Source: Phaeoceros laevis (Eukaryota > Anthocerotophyta > Anthocerotopsida > Notothyladales). From it: a DNA stretch of 34,360 nt. Where the stretch lies: assembly GCA_049999765.1 (NCBI GenBank), contig JBNGIQ010007711.1:1-34360 (forward strand), written 5' to 3'. Of this stretch, positions 21,116-33,894 are shown one piece after another (position 1 is the first letter of the stretch; every line of letters starts with the position of its first letter). The translations under genes were made by a program, and so were the position numbers. The notes beneath the pieces were generated by a model. That model was not told where the DNA came from and did no database searches. It was given only the letters and a program-made list of their open reading frames with translations.

Positions 21116-21283
21116 GTAGATGTTTTGTTATGCAAACAAGGCTGTAACGTTGAGTCCGAAGCTGTTGTTCCTTTCAAATATCGGTTGCTTCCTCCATCTA
21201 CTATAGATGTCTTGTTATGCAGATAAGGCTGTAGCTCTGAAGTCCGAGCTGTTGTTCCTTACGACTGTGGGTGGCCTCCATTT
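21116..21283. repeat. Diverged tandem duplication, about 85-bp unit
   Basis: Unit 1 (21116-21199) and unit 2 (21203-21283) share GTAGATGTTTTGTTATGC / ATAGATGTCTTGTTATGC, then AAGGCTGTA, GAGCTGTTGTTCCTT-like and CCTCCAT blocks in the same order. It lies downstream of CLC, with no coding potential. Confidence 0.7.
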
Positions 21284-21812
21284 CTTAAAGTTCCAGCAGT
21301 CGAACAGATGAATTGAGAATGTACTACTTAGTCTAATAAGGCTTTGTAAAACACTTCGCGTCTAACGATTGTCATTACACTTGGCATGCACGAGGCAGCA
21401 CGACTGCCTTGACTTTTTGGACCACATGGCCGGCTTCTTCTCGTCCGGCTGGGCGTGATTACAAATCTTCAGTTTCACGCGTCTGTCTGGGAAGCACCAT
21501 AAGAACTTAGGAAGAAGCATCCTGTGACCGGCCCCACGTAACCCCCCCTTGTTTGCACTAGACTGTCGTCCGGCCAAGTCCTGGCCAGGCGAAACATCAT
21601 CCCAAGAGCCTTCACGCCACACTCGGCGGAGCGTCCCGGAGAGGCCCCGGGCAATCCTCGTGCCTGTACCCGCCTGCCTGAGCTCCTCCGCGCCCGAGAG
21701 CGCAGAACGTGCGGGAGGTCTGCCTCGGATGCTGAGCCAAATCGGCGGAGAATTTTGAGGAATCAGGCAGGGGAGCAGGACACTGGATTCAACGACCAGG
21801 CAGGCGCTGCAG
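21284..21812 (+). promoter_or_regulatory. Probable promoter and first non-coding exon of the ABCA gene
   Basis: A local GC-rich patch (about 21520-21800) precedes a strong donor site CTGCAG|GTGAGT at 21813. It is the likely transcription start region for the downstream transporter. A 193-codon minus-strand open frame over this patch looks like a chance product of its GC content. Confidence 0.35.
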
Positions 21813-22443
21813 GTGAGTCGGCGGTCGGATCGGGCAAATTCTGGCCAAACTGTCGTGAACTGGAGGAATGTGGATATTGCGGCACTGCGGTGGTTGCGGT
21901 TAGAAAATCTGGTTGCTGCGGGCTGCTTGCCTGCGAATTCCAATTCCGCGGTATCAAAAGTGACAAGTTTTCGTAAATCCGCTTCTGTCTGAATCGAATG
22001 ATTCCCTAATCAACTTGTCAAGGAAGTAGCACTCACTCTGGCGCTCCTCCTTTCTCGGACTGCTGTAGTCCTACTATTTCGATGACATTATAGATTCACT
22101 GCCGGCTTCCGCGACAGAATTGCTGTTGGATAATTTGTTGTTGGAGAGGCTACTAGAATTTGCAGTCAAGTCGCATTCCTGTACGATTCTAAAGTGCTTC
22201 ATTTGAGAACTTCACCTGATGGTTGCATCCGGGCTGCTTAACTTGGGCTGCGTGTTTTCCAAATTCTTCTGGAGTTCAATCTGCCCGAATTCATTCGGGG
22301 ACGACTTGGCATGTCTGTGATCCTGCTGGAAAGTGTTGAGATTGTTGATATTTTGTGTGTGTTAGCCAGCGAAGGGTTGGCGTGGTGGGTCGTGGGGTGT
22401 ACGTCATTGACTTGCTTGTTCTGCTATGACACTGGTATTGCAG
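21813..22443 (+). other. Putative 5' UTR intron of the ABCA gene
   Basis: Donor GTGAGT at 21813 and acceptor ACTGGTATTGCAG ending at 22443 bound a T-rich, stop-rich 631-bp stretch. The coding start lies 83 bp after the acceptor. Inferred from splice signals only. Confidence 0.4.
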
Positions 22444-22526
22444 ACGCTGGCGAGTGGCAGTTTGGAATTGGCAGGTTGTCATGGTCCAGGCCTGGTGGTT
22501 GCCATATACCACAGGCGTGACAAGAA

Positions 22527-25500
22527 ATGGACAGGTCCAGCGTTGCTGTGGAGCTGAGGACGATGGCAGGATCACCGGACGATGCCTGGGAGGACGAAGA
22601 GGTCAGCAGGGGAGCAGAAACAGAAGAACTTTTAGGGGATGTCCGGTTAGGATCAAACCCAGATGACGTAGAAGACCACAGTGTGCTTTCTGAATTGGCA
22701 AGCAACAGACAGCAGCTCAAAGCTATGCTACACCGTCAGTGGCTGTTCAAGGTTCTATACTCTCAAAACCATGACCTGCACCATGAGCTGGCCCAAAATG
22801 GTTGACTGGCTTGACATGATCACCACTGAATACTGAAAGTTTAACCTTTCGCCACTCATCAGTTGCCAACACCGCCAAAAGTGCACTTCTTTGCATCCTT
22901 GCAAAGCTGGCAAATGACAATGCTTTGGGGTTTTCCTGCAGAAAAGGGCCCGGTCCCAGACATTCATGGAGCTCTTAAGCCCAATCCTTATGATGTCTTT
23001 ACTGGTTCTGGGTTGGTACTTGAGCACTCCAGTGCACTATAATACCACCGTTTTTGCAGAGACAAGTGTTCCGATGATGGATAGCTTCAATGAGGTGCTG
23101 TCTGGTACTAAGGAGCTATTGCAGGTCTGTCCTGCAGCCCAACTGTTACGACAGGTATTTCCTTCTGCCAATTGTTGCCGTTGTCTCCTCGCTGAACAAC
23201 TAGAAATGTGTAGGAGCTAACCCATGAATTGCATGCGGTGGCAGCAAGTAAACCAGGAGGAACTACGGGCTATTGTCACTCAGCTGCAAAAGGAGTATTT
23301 GAAAAGCCTGCTAAAACCTCCAAGCATGAGCAACAATAAGACAGTCTTTGATGCCGTGAGCCAACTTCTCCCTGGTCGAGAGCCAATCCCTCCTGAACTG
23401 CTGGTCCTTGTTCTACAATGCTTGACCACGGCAGAGGATGCATTTACCACGCTGAGTCTTCTTGGCCACTACAACGGATTCATTCCTGTACCAACTTTTG
23501 ATGCATTTGTGGCGACTCATAAGTTGATCAAGAACTCGATGGGTAAGTTAAGTAGTTATCATCTCACGAGCAGTAGAAGAGACAAGTCTGAAGGAGATCC
23601 TTCAATAACTACGGTATACGTTGATGATGCAGGGGGGCCAAATGGACGGTACGATGACTTGATACAAGCACAAAAAAAACTTGGGAACATGGTAAGTCCT
23701 GCACGCCTCGTCGTTCCACGTTGAGTAATCTTATGCACGTCATTAGTGTCTTTGAAGTTAACAGTCTTTTGTTTGTCCATGGCCCCATGGACATGTTGTC
23801 GCCAGACTTTAGAGCATATAGTAACCACCATGTCTTGCAGCTAGGTAATCTTCTTCAACTAGGGCTCATTACTTTTGCCCCGAATACGTCTGATGTTGCA
23901 GCACTTGTCAATCATATGAACACAACCTATAAGGTACGTGGCTGAACGATTAAATTTGCTTTCTGCAAGTAAGCTTGGTGGTTTTATTCTGTGTACTGGT
24001 CGTATTGATAGAAGCCCGTTTTGATCGTCTGTTGATTGTTTTGTGCAGTCTTTTGGAGCCTACTATGGTGGGACATTTGCATCTGAAGCGGTATGGGCCT
24101 TAGCGGAATAAACCTTTATACCAGGATTTGGTGGTTAGATTCATTTTACACTAGAAACTTTGAGGACCCGCTTAAGTTGGTCAGTGCTGGCCTTAGTTCA
24201 GCTGACTTCCTGGCGGTGCCTGCTCTTACTACCCCTGGATGTTAACTTCAATTACTTTGTGGGCCGTATCTCAGGATGCTATTTCTGCAGCCTTATCAGA
24301 CCTTGAGAATCAGCTGTGGGCAGTAGTTGTCGTAGACAGCCTGGATCCATTAAATGGGGAAGTCAGTTACAAAATTCGCATGAACTACACAACAGTTCCT
24401 CGAACATGGCGCATCACTCACAAGCATCGACATGGTCTTCTTCGTTACTACAAGCACTACTATGCTTCGGGTTTTTTAAGCTTGCAGGTAGCTTTGAGTA
24501 ATTCAAAAAAAAACTTCACGCTGGATGTTTTTCTAGTATAACCCCAAGGAAATTGCCTTGCATGCTTAAAATTGTGATGGTGTATGGCAGGATTCCATCA
24601 ATTCGTATGTATTCAAAAATCTCTCAAGCTCAGATGAAGCGTCTATTTTCTCGGAGCGTCCAGTTTGGGGGGTTCCATTTCCAATCTTGGAATACACACA
24701 TAATAAGTTTTATGATGCGGTAATGCACAAGAGTGAGCAAGTTGCATGTGAACATGAGATGTTCCAGGATATTCACATAGTTGCTTCATGAGTTGCCTTT
24801 CTCAGGATATTTATGCCAGATGGGGCTCGTTGGTTCGTTCTCAATGATCTAATGGCCATAGCCTTTGTGACTGCAGGTAGGACCTATGATGGGTCTCTTG
24901 ATGTGCCTCTGCACACTATATCCTCTGGCCATGCTAGTGAAGGTTGTTCTTTGACCTTTTTATGGCTGTTCGTAGCATATGTTTAGTTGGTTGCTTGCTG
25001 GAGTTCAAGATCTTAAACAGATGCTTGAGCAGTCTGAAGGCTGGCATGAATTGAAGATGTGTATTTGTAATTTGCAGGCCCTAGTGGAGGAAAAGGAAAC
25101 CAGGGCACAGGAGACAATGCTGATAATGGGGTTGAGACCATGGATCTTCAATACAGCATGGTTAATCACCTATGCAGTTAGTTGCACACTCAGCCTTACT
25201 CCTTCATATCATTATAGGCTAGACTCCATATACGGATCCAGCATGTTTGTGATGCCATTGGTAGAGGTGAAGTGCAGAGCAGTTGAAATGGATTCGACAC
25301 CTGTAGATCTTGTGTAATATTGAAGAATTTGTAGTTCCCTTGATCTTCCTCACAGACATGTTTCTGTGTGCAGATTGTGTTTCTTGTCATTTCCTTATCT
25401 GTGACTGTGCTTTTGTCAAGCACTTTCTTCCCCAAAAGGTAACACTGGAAGTCTGTAGTTCTAAGTTATTTGCTCAGAATGTTTTATGAGCTGTACTGGA

Positions 25501-28500
25501 GCTCCAATAAGCTAACCTCTGTCACTACCTGTTGTGGTTCAGTGATACCAGCTTGATTTTTGTGTTCTTCTTCCTGTTTACAAGCTCGCTCATACCATTT
25601 GGTAAGACTTCACCTATCTTCCCGCTTTTTAAGGACGGGATTACCAGCGTGGTCCCGAAGTTCCACTTTCACTCTTTTCTCCCAGCAACTGTTTTCATTT
25701 TTCTATGCAGGTTTTTTATTATCAGTCTTCTTTTCGAGGTCAAAGTTGGCTGCCATTGTTGCCCCATTTGTGCACTTCGCGACTATTATGCCCCGCTATG
25801 TGTTCTTTCGTGCCAGTAGTGGACAGGCCATTCCCGGGAAAGCTGCAGCAGCACTGTTGCCTTCGACAGCTTTTACCTTTGGTACCTTTCACTTCTCTAA
25901 ATGTGAAGTTTGGGTTTTGTGCTTAATAATGTTTGTGTGGTTAAGGATGTGTGGTTGGACTGACTCCTCCCATCTCCTAAAGGGACCCTTCATGTCCTAT
26001 GACAATAAGCAGGGTGCGTTGAATTGGCTTTCCTTAGCAGAGGTCGTGATATCGGTTTGTTGGTGCTTAACAGGTATTGACATGTTTGGGCAATATGAGG
26101 GGGCAAACTTGGGGCTGACTTGGGGAAACTTTATGGACGAGGAGTTTTCCCTGGCGTACATTCTCCTACTTCTCATGCGTGACTTGTTTCTTTATTCCGC
26201 TCTGGCGTGGTAATCTACATACTTTTTACGCATGCATGGTTTTCGTAGAAGTATGCTTCTGGGCATCCTTGAGGGATGTAGCCTGGTGGTGTTCAGGTAC
26301 TTGGGGCAGATCCTTCCGTCGGAGTTTGGGTCGCACTTGGCACCTTGGTTTCTGCTCACTCGATCTTATTGGTTTGGAGATTCCAAAATTGTTCATGGGT
26401 CAAAGTACGAGGTACGCAACGTCACTTGCTTTTTTCTTGGACAGACTGGCGATACTTGTGTTGTTTGGCTGGCTCTTCAGAGTGGCTCAGAGGCAATTCA
26501 GTTGTGTCCCTAGTTACATTTAAAAGGTCAACTGTACAGACGTTATCACCTGAAGAAGAAAATGTTTTTCGACAAGAAGTAGAACCTACCTTAGAAGGTA
26601 TCCCCGCTGTGCAAGTAAGGGGATTGAGGAAGGTGTTTCCAGGAGGCAAGGTGGCTGTTGATGGTTTGGACCTCGACATATTTGATGGTCAAGTTACTGG
26701 GCTTCTGGGTCACAATGGTGCTGGAAAGTCTACCATGATATCCATATTGACAGGGCTTTTACGGGCTACTTCTGGGCAGGCTAAAATATGGGGTCGTGAT
26801 GTTTCTAAGAGCATGAAATCTATTCGCAGGTGGTTTTTTGTCTTTTGTTGAGCATGACATCTACATGAATGACGATATGGCCTGTATTGATTCTCTGTGT
26901 GTTAGTGTTCAGGATGATTGGAGTGTGTCCACAACAAAACGTTCTTTTTCAGCACTTGACTGTGGTGGAACACCTAGAACTTTATGCTGCAATCAAAGGT
27001 GTCCCGGACAATCTCATTGCATCAGCAGTACATGAGATGGTGACAAAGGTTGAACTGGCGGACAAGTCTTCTGCACTTTCGTCGACCTTGTCTGGGGGTA
27101 TGAAGCGGAAGCTGCAGGTAGTTGCATTGCTGAAAGTCAAGTTGCTACGTTGGAGATGTTTGTTTTGCGCCAGTCTATTAGCGGCACCTTTTGGTAACCT
27201 CGAGGATGTGCTTGATAGGTAGGGATAGCCATGGTGGGAGGGTCGAAGGTCGTTTTCCTGGATGAACCAACCTCTGGTATGGATCCCCATGCTAGGCGAG
27301 GAATGTGGCACCTCCTTCGGACCTTCAATAGAGGACGAGCTGTTGTACTGACAACGCATTATATGGACGAAGCTGATGTCCTCTGTGACCGTATAGCCAT
27401 TATGAGTCAAGGTCGGCTAAGATGCTGCGGGAGCAGTCTGTTCTTAAAGGTATGCGCTCAACGATGCGGAGTTTTCTGATGCACATCTCAGGGTCGCATT
27501 ACAGGAGTGGTGGTACTTTGCTTGAGACCTGTCACGCTTACTGACAGTGAAACCATGAGTTGGCGGGCATAACATTGTGGGTATCTGTCATGCAGGCAAA
27601 GTATGGCGTTGGCTATCAGCTTACCATGACAAAGAAAGGCCCAGCCTGTGACATGGCAGCTTTGCAAGGGTTTGTTCACAGGCACCTGCCACAGGCTATT
27701 CCTTTGAGTTCTGCAGGTGGTGAAGTTACTTTCCAATTGCCTGTGGAGTGCAAGAGTGCATTCGCAGACTTTTTTCTTCAGCTTGAACAGGAAAAGGACA
27801 ATCTGCTTATAGGTGAAGTTGGCACATGACCATTCGTTTTTGAATCGTACGCCCAGCTGCTGTGGTGCCACTGTCGGATCTCATCACGTTAATTCTGATG
27901 TTGGACAGGTAGTTTTGGAGTGTCAATGACCACTCTGGAGGAGGTATTCATTCGGTTGGCTACTGAGGAGGATATGGACCGTGAAGTATCTTCTCGTGAA
28001 GCCAGGACAAATGAGGACTCTCACGCAAAGAACGAGCAGCCAAAGATAAACGCTCCTTCAACTTTCATGATTTCTGTAAAAAAAAAACCTAAGGACGGGC
28101 ATGAGACTACATCCAATGTCGAAGACAAAGTTAGAAGCTGCGACTTCAGACGAGCATGGTTAGAGTTGTTCAAAAAGCGCATCATAATTGCAAGACGAGA
28201 TTTGAAGGTTGAAGTGCTTGGTTTGATTTGCTCTTGCAATGCTTTCGAGTGAAGTCGACTGATGCAGCAGGCTCCAGTTGTGACCTAGTTTATCAGAAGA
28301 TGCCATGGAGGGCCATGAGTGACTGGATTGTTGTTCTCATAAGAAGCACTTGTCTTTGTGCAGGGTTTGCTCAACTCAGTTTTGCTACCAGTTGCAGTAA
28401 TTGCCTTTGTAATGCTGATACTCAAGCTTAATATTGATCCTGCGGGGCCCAAATTAGATCTGAGCTTTGATATATACAAATCATCGATTCGACCAGATCA

Positions 28501-31500
28501 AAAAATTCCGATTTTTGTTGGAGGAGATGCTAGTTCTTTGACCTTGCTGGTTAAGGACAGTTGCATGGAACTTGAGACTAGAACGAGTGTCAAGACCAGT
28601 TTGGAGATGTCGGATGATCTGCTTCTTGCACATGATACGGCAAAGTACGGTAAGGTTATGTGCCGCTATTTCCACGTCTGTGATTGAGAAAGTAGCCTGG
28701 ATATGAAGATGTGATTTTTATTCAGAGCCTGTATACTCTTGTAGGAGCCCTTGTCTTCAATGACACGATCTTGGGTCTGTATGATTTCTCTGCGCTCAGT
28801 CGACTGAACGCTTCAGCTATTATACCTGGTTATGGTCCATCAGTTCCCCATGGTTGGATACCAGATGTTGCAAAAGATGTCCCTTCCAGCCTCATTATCC
28901 CAGGAGCCTCTGGGAAAGGATTGTTTGCTCCTCTGACTATCTTGCACAACACATCGTCTGATCATGCATTGCCAGTTTTCATTCAGGAGCTTGCGCAGGC
29001 ACGATTGCGGGCCACTCTCAAGAGGCCAACTGCCTACTTGAGGGCCTACAGCCAACCCCTCCCACTTACAAAAGACGAAGCCATGGAGATACAAACAGTA
29101 CTGACTGTTTTGGCGGCATTATTTGTGCTTATTCCCTTTTGCTATCTGGCAGCAACTTTTGCTGTTTTTGTGGTTCGTGAACGAGCTGTAAAAGCAAAGC
29201 TCCTTCAGGTAATAACCGGAAACTAAACTTAAGTGTCCGTACATTTAGCGTGAAATATGATTTTTTGCAGTATATGTCTTTGCTGATACTAGAGGCTAAT
29301 AAAAATATCGTCTGTCAGATGCTTAGTGGTGCAAGCTCATACACATATTGGTGTGCAACCTACTCCTGGGACATGGCCAATTATGTAGCCATTGTTGCTA
29401 TCACACTCCTCGTCTTTGTTCTATATAGAGATGACGCATTCATTGGGACTTGGCCAAAGGCATTTGCCGTGACCATGTTGTTGATTTCATTCGGGTGCTC
29501 CGTGGTACCTCTTTCGTATGTTTACTCGTTTGGGTTCTCAAACCATGCAAATGCCCAGGTATGTGAGCTCAATGAGGTGATACTTTGAGATTTTTGTTGT
29601 AAACTCAAGTTACCTGTGCTAGCAACCAAGTAGAGTGGTTTCTAGTGGTCCCGTCCACTATGAGATAAATCTTGCAGGCTCTCAAACAAATTTTTGGGCC
29701 AGGTTGCTATTGCAGGAATTCATTTTGTTACAGGGTTTGTCATGGTTGTTGCCAGTGTTGTCATGGAAGCTCTTGACGAAACTCGGGTAAAGTAGAGAGG
29801 TTGGAGCTCTTTCTAGTTTTCTTACTGTTGTTCTTTCGGTCTTCAAACTTATGTTTCTAGTGTTCTTTTCCAGGCATGGAATGCCGTACTTGTTCATGTC
29901 TACCGCTTTTTCCCTCCTTTTAACCTAGGGAGAGGTCTGCTGAGCCTGTCAGCTCTGGATTTGGAGGCATCCCTTGTGGGGGGAAAGCTGAATCCTTTTC
30001 GGTGGAACGTCATTGGGCAACCACTGTTCTTCATGTGTGCCGAAGCAGTTGGCTATTTAATCTTAACGCTTTTGATTGACAGCGATGCGCTGTCCAGAGC
30101 TTTTAATTATTTCAAAGACTGTGTTTATCCTACGAAGTGGCACACGCGTACCTCTGTTCCAGGTTAATCCCTTTCCATATAATTGAGTTTGATGCCTCTG
30201 TATGCATAGTAAGCATGTTGATCATAGGATGCATGGGGTGCATGCATGATAAGGGTAGTTATGTGTTATTCTCAAGACCCGGGATTAAGCTGTAGTTGCC
30301 ACTTGTCTTTGCAGGTGACTACCCTGGTGTTGAGGATGTTGACGTCGTGACTGAGAGGAAGCGTGTGGAAGGTAGTTTGGGGAAGAAAGATGCAGTAACC
30401 ACGCAGAAGTTGTGGAAGGTGTATCCTGGAAACAAACTGGAACCGGGCAGAGTGGCTGTAAGAGATCTCAGTCTCGGTATTGCGGCAGGGGAGTGCTTTG
30501 GATTCTTGTGAGCATCTGAACTTTCCCACTGCTGTCGTCTTGAGATGGTCTTTCATGTGAACAGCAAATGGCTTGTTGACCCTCACTGTCGCTGAGTGCT
30601 GCTGGACTTTACCATGGCGCAGGGGTGTGAACGGTGCAGGAAAGACAACGACTCTGTCGATGTTGACTGGTGACATTAAGCCGACCAGTGGCAACGCCTT
30701 TGTGAATGGTTACTCCGTGTTAACTGACCTGCCCATCGTGCAAAAGCAGATAGGGTACTGTCCCCAGTTCGATCCCCTGCTGGACCTCATGACTGCAAGA
30801 GAGCACTTACGGATGTACGCCATACTCAAAGGCGTGCCCGAGAAAGCAGTAAATGCAGTCGTAGATGACATGGTGGAAGCAGTTGGTCTTCAGAAGTATG
30901 CAGACACAGTAGCAGGGTCGTACAGCGGAGGGAACAAACGTAAACTGTCCTTGGCAATAGCATTGGTTCGTCGTTGTACTTCCCTCGCCCTTGATTGTCT
31001 TCATCGTTTTGGCATCTTATTACTGCATCCTTTTTGGCACCTATTGATCTTAAGAAGGGACGGTTTGCAGATCGGAGACCCAGCTGTTGTATTCTTGGAT
31101 GAGCCAGGAAGCGGAATGGATCCGGTTGCTAGACGAGCCATGTGGGATCTGATTGTGGAAGCTGTATCTCAACGAAATGTTGCCATGGTCCTGACTACTC
31201 ACAGCATGGAGGAATGTGAAGCTCTGTGCGGCAGAGTCGGGGTCATGGTGGCAGGCAGCCTTGTCTGCCTCGGACCCATCCAACATATCAAGTCTCGATT
31301 TGGCGAAGGTATGGATGGCCCCTGCAAACAGCAGATCATCATCAGCTTACTAACTTCCTGGAGTCCGGATTTCGTTAATGAAACATGTCTGCTTGGATTT
31401 GCTCGGGCAGGTTATACAGTGGAAATGCACTACAAAACAGCGGGCGCCTCAAGAATGATTGACGAGTTTGTGATTACGAACTTCCCAGGAGCGGAGTTGG

Positions 31501-31670
31501 TGGAGAAGCAGTGGCAGAGGTTGACATATAGACTGCCGTCCGACGGCACCCCACTTTCGTGCATTTTCGGTGCCATGGAGAAGGAAAAGGATAGGGTGGG
31601 CATAGCTGATTACAGCGTCAGCCAAAGCACTCTTGAGCAGGTCTTTCTGTCCTTTGCCAAGAGAAGATAG
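22527..31670 (+). CDS. Full-length ABCA-subfamily ABC transporter
   Basis: Twenty-eight exons, all junctions GT-AG and in phase, 1,899 aa: 22527-22751, 22942-23154, 23257-23691, 23841-23933, 24049-24090, 24275-24487, 24591-24719, 24877-24942, 25078-25176, 25374-25438, 25543-25601, 25711-25881, 26074-26209, 26297-26411, 26540-26829, 26913-27117, 27219-27449, 27596-27812, 27909-28207, 28364-28649, 28745-29208, 29319-29558, 29703-29786, 29874-30162, 30315-30507, 30623-30965, 31071-31308 and 31411-31670. Order: TM1, large lumenal loop, TM2-6, NBD1, linker, TM7, second loop, TM8-12, NBD2. NBD1: Walker [10 protein letters not shown] (about 744), [39 protein letters not shown]2: [10 protein letters not shown] (about 1621), [36 protein letters not shown]. 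Size is like Arabidopsis ABCA1 (about 1,880). The family moves lipids across membranes; the substrate here is unknown. The acceptor of exon 3 (23257) is the least certain junction; 23245 is an in-frame alternative. Confidence 0.96.
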
Positions 31671-31789
31671 AGTGCCACCACAAGCACCTGATTTACTTGG
31701 TCGTAATGGAGGTTTGCTCACCCCTTACAAGGTTGTGAGCTCTTAACTTATTGTACTTGTGTTGTGGTGGCCTCTGCCTAGAGGGGCGC
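31671..31789. other. 3' UTR of the ABCA gene
   Basis: Non-coding stretch directly after the TAG stop. No further feature seen. Confidence 0.4.
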
Positions 31790-32345
31790 ACCACTAGCTG
31801 GCCAGCTAGGGCGTCGTGGGCTGTTGGGTGCGCGTGCGTGAAGGAGAACAGACGCACGGACAGCGTTAGGGAGGGAATCATCTCCCTCCTTCAGGGATGT
31901 GGTTCTTTAATCATTTTCTTTGGTCACGCACAGCCCTGGCCAGCAGGCGGGATCTGCTGCCACCTCACCAGGTACCAGGCTACTCAAGGACGCGCGGGCG
32001 TGAGGGATCACCATCTCTTCCTTTTGGAAGATTCCGTTTAATGTTTTGTTATTAAGCCATGGCCAGCGCGACCTAGCAGGAAGGAGCGCGCTAAGGCAAT
32101 AGGCCGTGCAGTCCCTCTCTTGCTAGCCGCGCGCCTCTCAAGAAGGCGCGCGTGAGTAGGGCCATAAGTGTGCGCTTTCATCATTATTTTATGATTTTGC
32201 CTTGGAGGCCGTATCCTTGGCTGGCTGGCCAGGTAGAGGGATTGGGCACCTTGTGGTGCTGACCAAAAGGCTGGCCGGACCTAAAGTCATGTGCGCATGA
32301 AGGAGAGATGGAGTGCAACCTTGGGAAAAGCTTTGATAAGCTTAA
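31790..32345. repeat. Array of about four diverged units sharing a GGCCAGC core
   Basis: Units begin near 31795, 31934, 32056 and 32219 (spacings about 120-165 bp). Each has an opening TGGCCAG core, a middle GCGCG-rich block followed by GTGA or ATGA (GCGTGCGTGAAGGAG, GCGGGCGTGAGGGA, GCGCGTGAGTAGGG, GCGCATGAAGGAGAG) and a T-rich end (TTTAATCATTTTCTTT, TTTAATGTTTTGTT, CATTATTTTATGATTTT, CTTAATTTTG). The units are too diverged for exact borders. No coding potential. Confidence 0.45.
32128..32152. repeat. GC-rich hairpin
   Basis: Perfect 9-bp stem CGCGCGCCT (32128-32136) with AGGCGCGCG (32144-32152) and a 7-nt loop. It sits inside the third unit of the diverged array. A terminator role is not implied, as this is a nuclear gene context and no T-run follows. 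Confidence 0.6.
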
Positions 32346-32675
32346 TTTTGTTATGCATGCTTGGGGCGTGAAGTTGTGAACTGGCTGTCCACACCGCATG
32401 GGCTTGGCTGTATGAAGGAGAAGAAGCTTGTGTCATGAATCAACCTCCGAGGAGCTATTGAGCATAACCTTACAAGGTTATTTGGTAGGAGCTACCATAT
32501 TGCTGTTGCAAAACTGGGATACAAATTGCTGCTCGAATTTTAGGAAGACCACATCTGAAGCTAGGAGTGGAGGTAGCAATTAACCTGACCGTCCCGTAGT
32601 TATCACGGTCGTTCCGTAATTTTTGCGGTACATACCATAATTCCGTGAGCAACCATATTTAGACAGAACAGGAAT
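32346..32675. other. Spacer with CCGTA-type short repeats
   Basis: Between the repeat array and the gene remnant. 32588-32650 has repeated CCGTAGTTATC / CCGTAATTTTTG / CATAATTCCGTG words. No gene seen. Confidence 0.35.
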
Positions 32676-33894
32676 ATGTCGACTCTGGGACGGAATGCTA
32701 AGGGTAGGGCCGCATGCTAAGGGTAGGGCCGCACCAGGAAGCAACAGGACGGCATCCCCGGACGCTCCGAAATCTGATACGAAGGTAGCAACGAAGAAGA
32801 AAGCCAGGACGGAGAAGGAGGAAATCTCCTGGAATCTGATAGCAGTACCTCTGCCCGTGTCGCCAGCAGACCTGGAGGCGGTGAGGCCTGTCGCAGAAAA
32901 ATATAACTTGACGTTTCTGTTGGAGGACTGGATGGTGAAGAGCCAGCCGTTGAGCTCTTCAGCCGTTGATCTCAGAATTTGAGCGTGCTTGGTGTCGTGG
33001 GAAGGGAAAGACGGTACGAAGTACCCCGACGAGATGGAATGAAGAGCATTTCCGTCATGCTCTAAAACGGCCCGACTCAGACTCGGAGGGTTTGTCCATG
33101 TATTCCATGCCTCTGGATAAGCACAGCATGAATGAATGGTTTGATGGGCCGTGCAAGATAGATAACGGATGGCCCCTGACGCAGTTCGTCGTTACGGAAG
33201 GACGGCCTTTGGTTAGGGCAAAGTGTTGCATAGCTTAACCTGTTCCAGGTCACGAGATGCCGTGAGCAAGGAGTTGGCGAGGTGCTGTCAGCAAGGAGTT
33301 GGTTATAACCTTGCTGTACGTCCTCAAGTTTGATAAGAAGGTGGACTGGGGGGCTACCTTCTATCACTTCTTTCAGAGGCATATGAAGAAGATGAAGGAT
33401 GATGCACAATGCCTACTGACTCCATTGATCATGATGATCTACAAGGCATACAATGTGTGGACGTCAGAGGATGAGGCCAGTCTGCAGTCCAAGTTATCCT
33501 CTGCATCCAAACAGCATTGACGATACGGTCACCTGTGTCTGTCACACTGAAGCGAGCATCAGAGGAAGATCTGCAGGGCAAGGGCAAGACGAAGGTGGTG
33601 GATACGGAGCCTAAGACGGACGGAAAGAATGGTACACCGGCGAAGAAGGCTAAGAGTCAAGCTTCACCACTAGCTAACCAGCACGAGGCTTCTACAAGCG
33701 ATGAGGATACGAAGAAGCACAAGTTGCCTGGGACGATGTGGTTCTCGACGGAGCTACGAGCATTTCTTGACGGTGTCGGAGTGCTGTTGCAGACGGAGGG
33801 GAAAGTATTGTTGAATGAACGGCTGCAGCAACTTCAAATAGCGTCTCCTCATAAAGTTGCATCTCTCCTCTCCTTAGGAACCATGAAAAAATAG
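32676..33894 (+). pseudogene. Frame-broken gene-like remnant, possibly retroelement-derived
   Basis: Begins with ATG at 32676, but the frame ends after 14 codons because a 19-bp direct duplication (32695-32713 and 32714-32732, ATGCTAAGGGTAGGGCCGC) shifts it. Coding-like sequence follows in blocks: to 32982 (EEISWNLIAVPLPVSPADLE), in another frame 32966-33238 (WNEEHFRHALKRPDSDSEG; MNEWFDGPCKIDNGWP), then 33299-33520 (WGATFYHFFQRHMKKMKDDA) and 33517-33894 (Lys/Thr/Ala-rich linker, then FSTELRAFLDGVGVLLQTEG). A 13-mer repeat AGCAAGGAGTTGG (33265 and 33290) accompanies another frame change. The helical, charged make-up loosely resembles plant retroelement-associated proteins, but I cannot name the family. 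Introns could explain some breaks; none with good splice sites was found. Confidence 0.5.

Noticed and set aside
21362-21943. 193-codon minus-strand open frame
   Set aside because: Coincides with a GC-rich probable promoter and first exon of the ABCA gene; no recognisable motif and no splice context.
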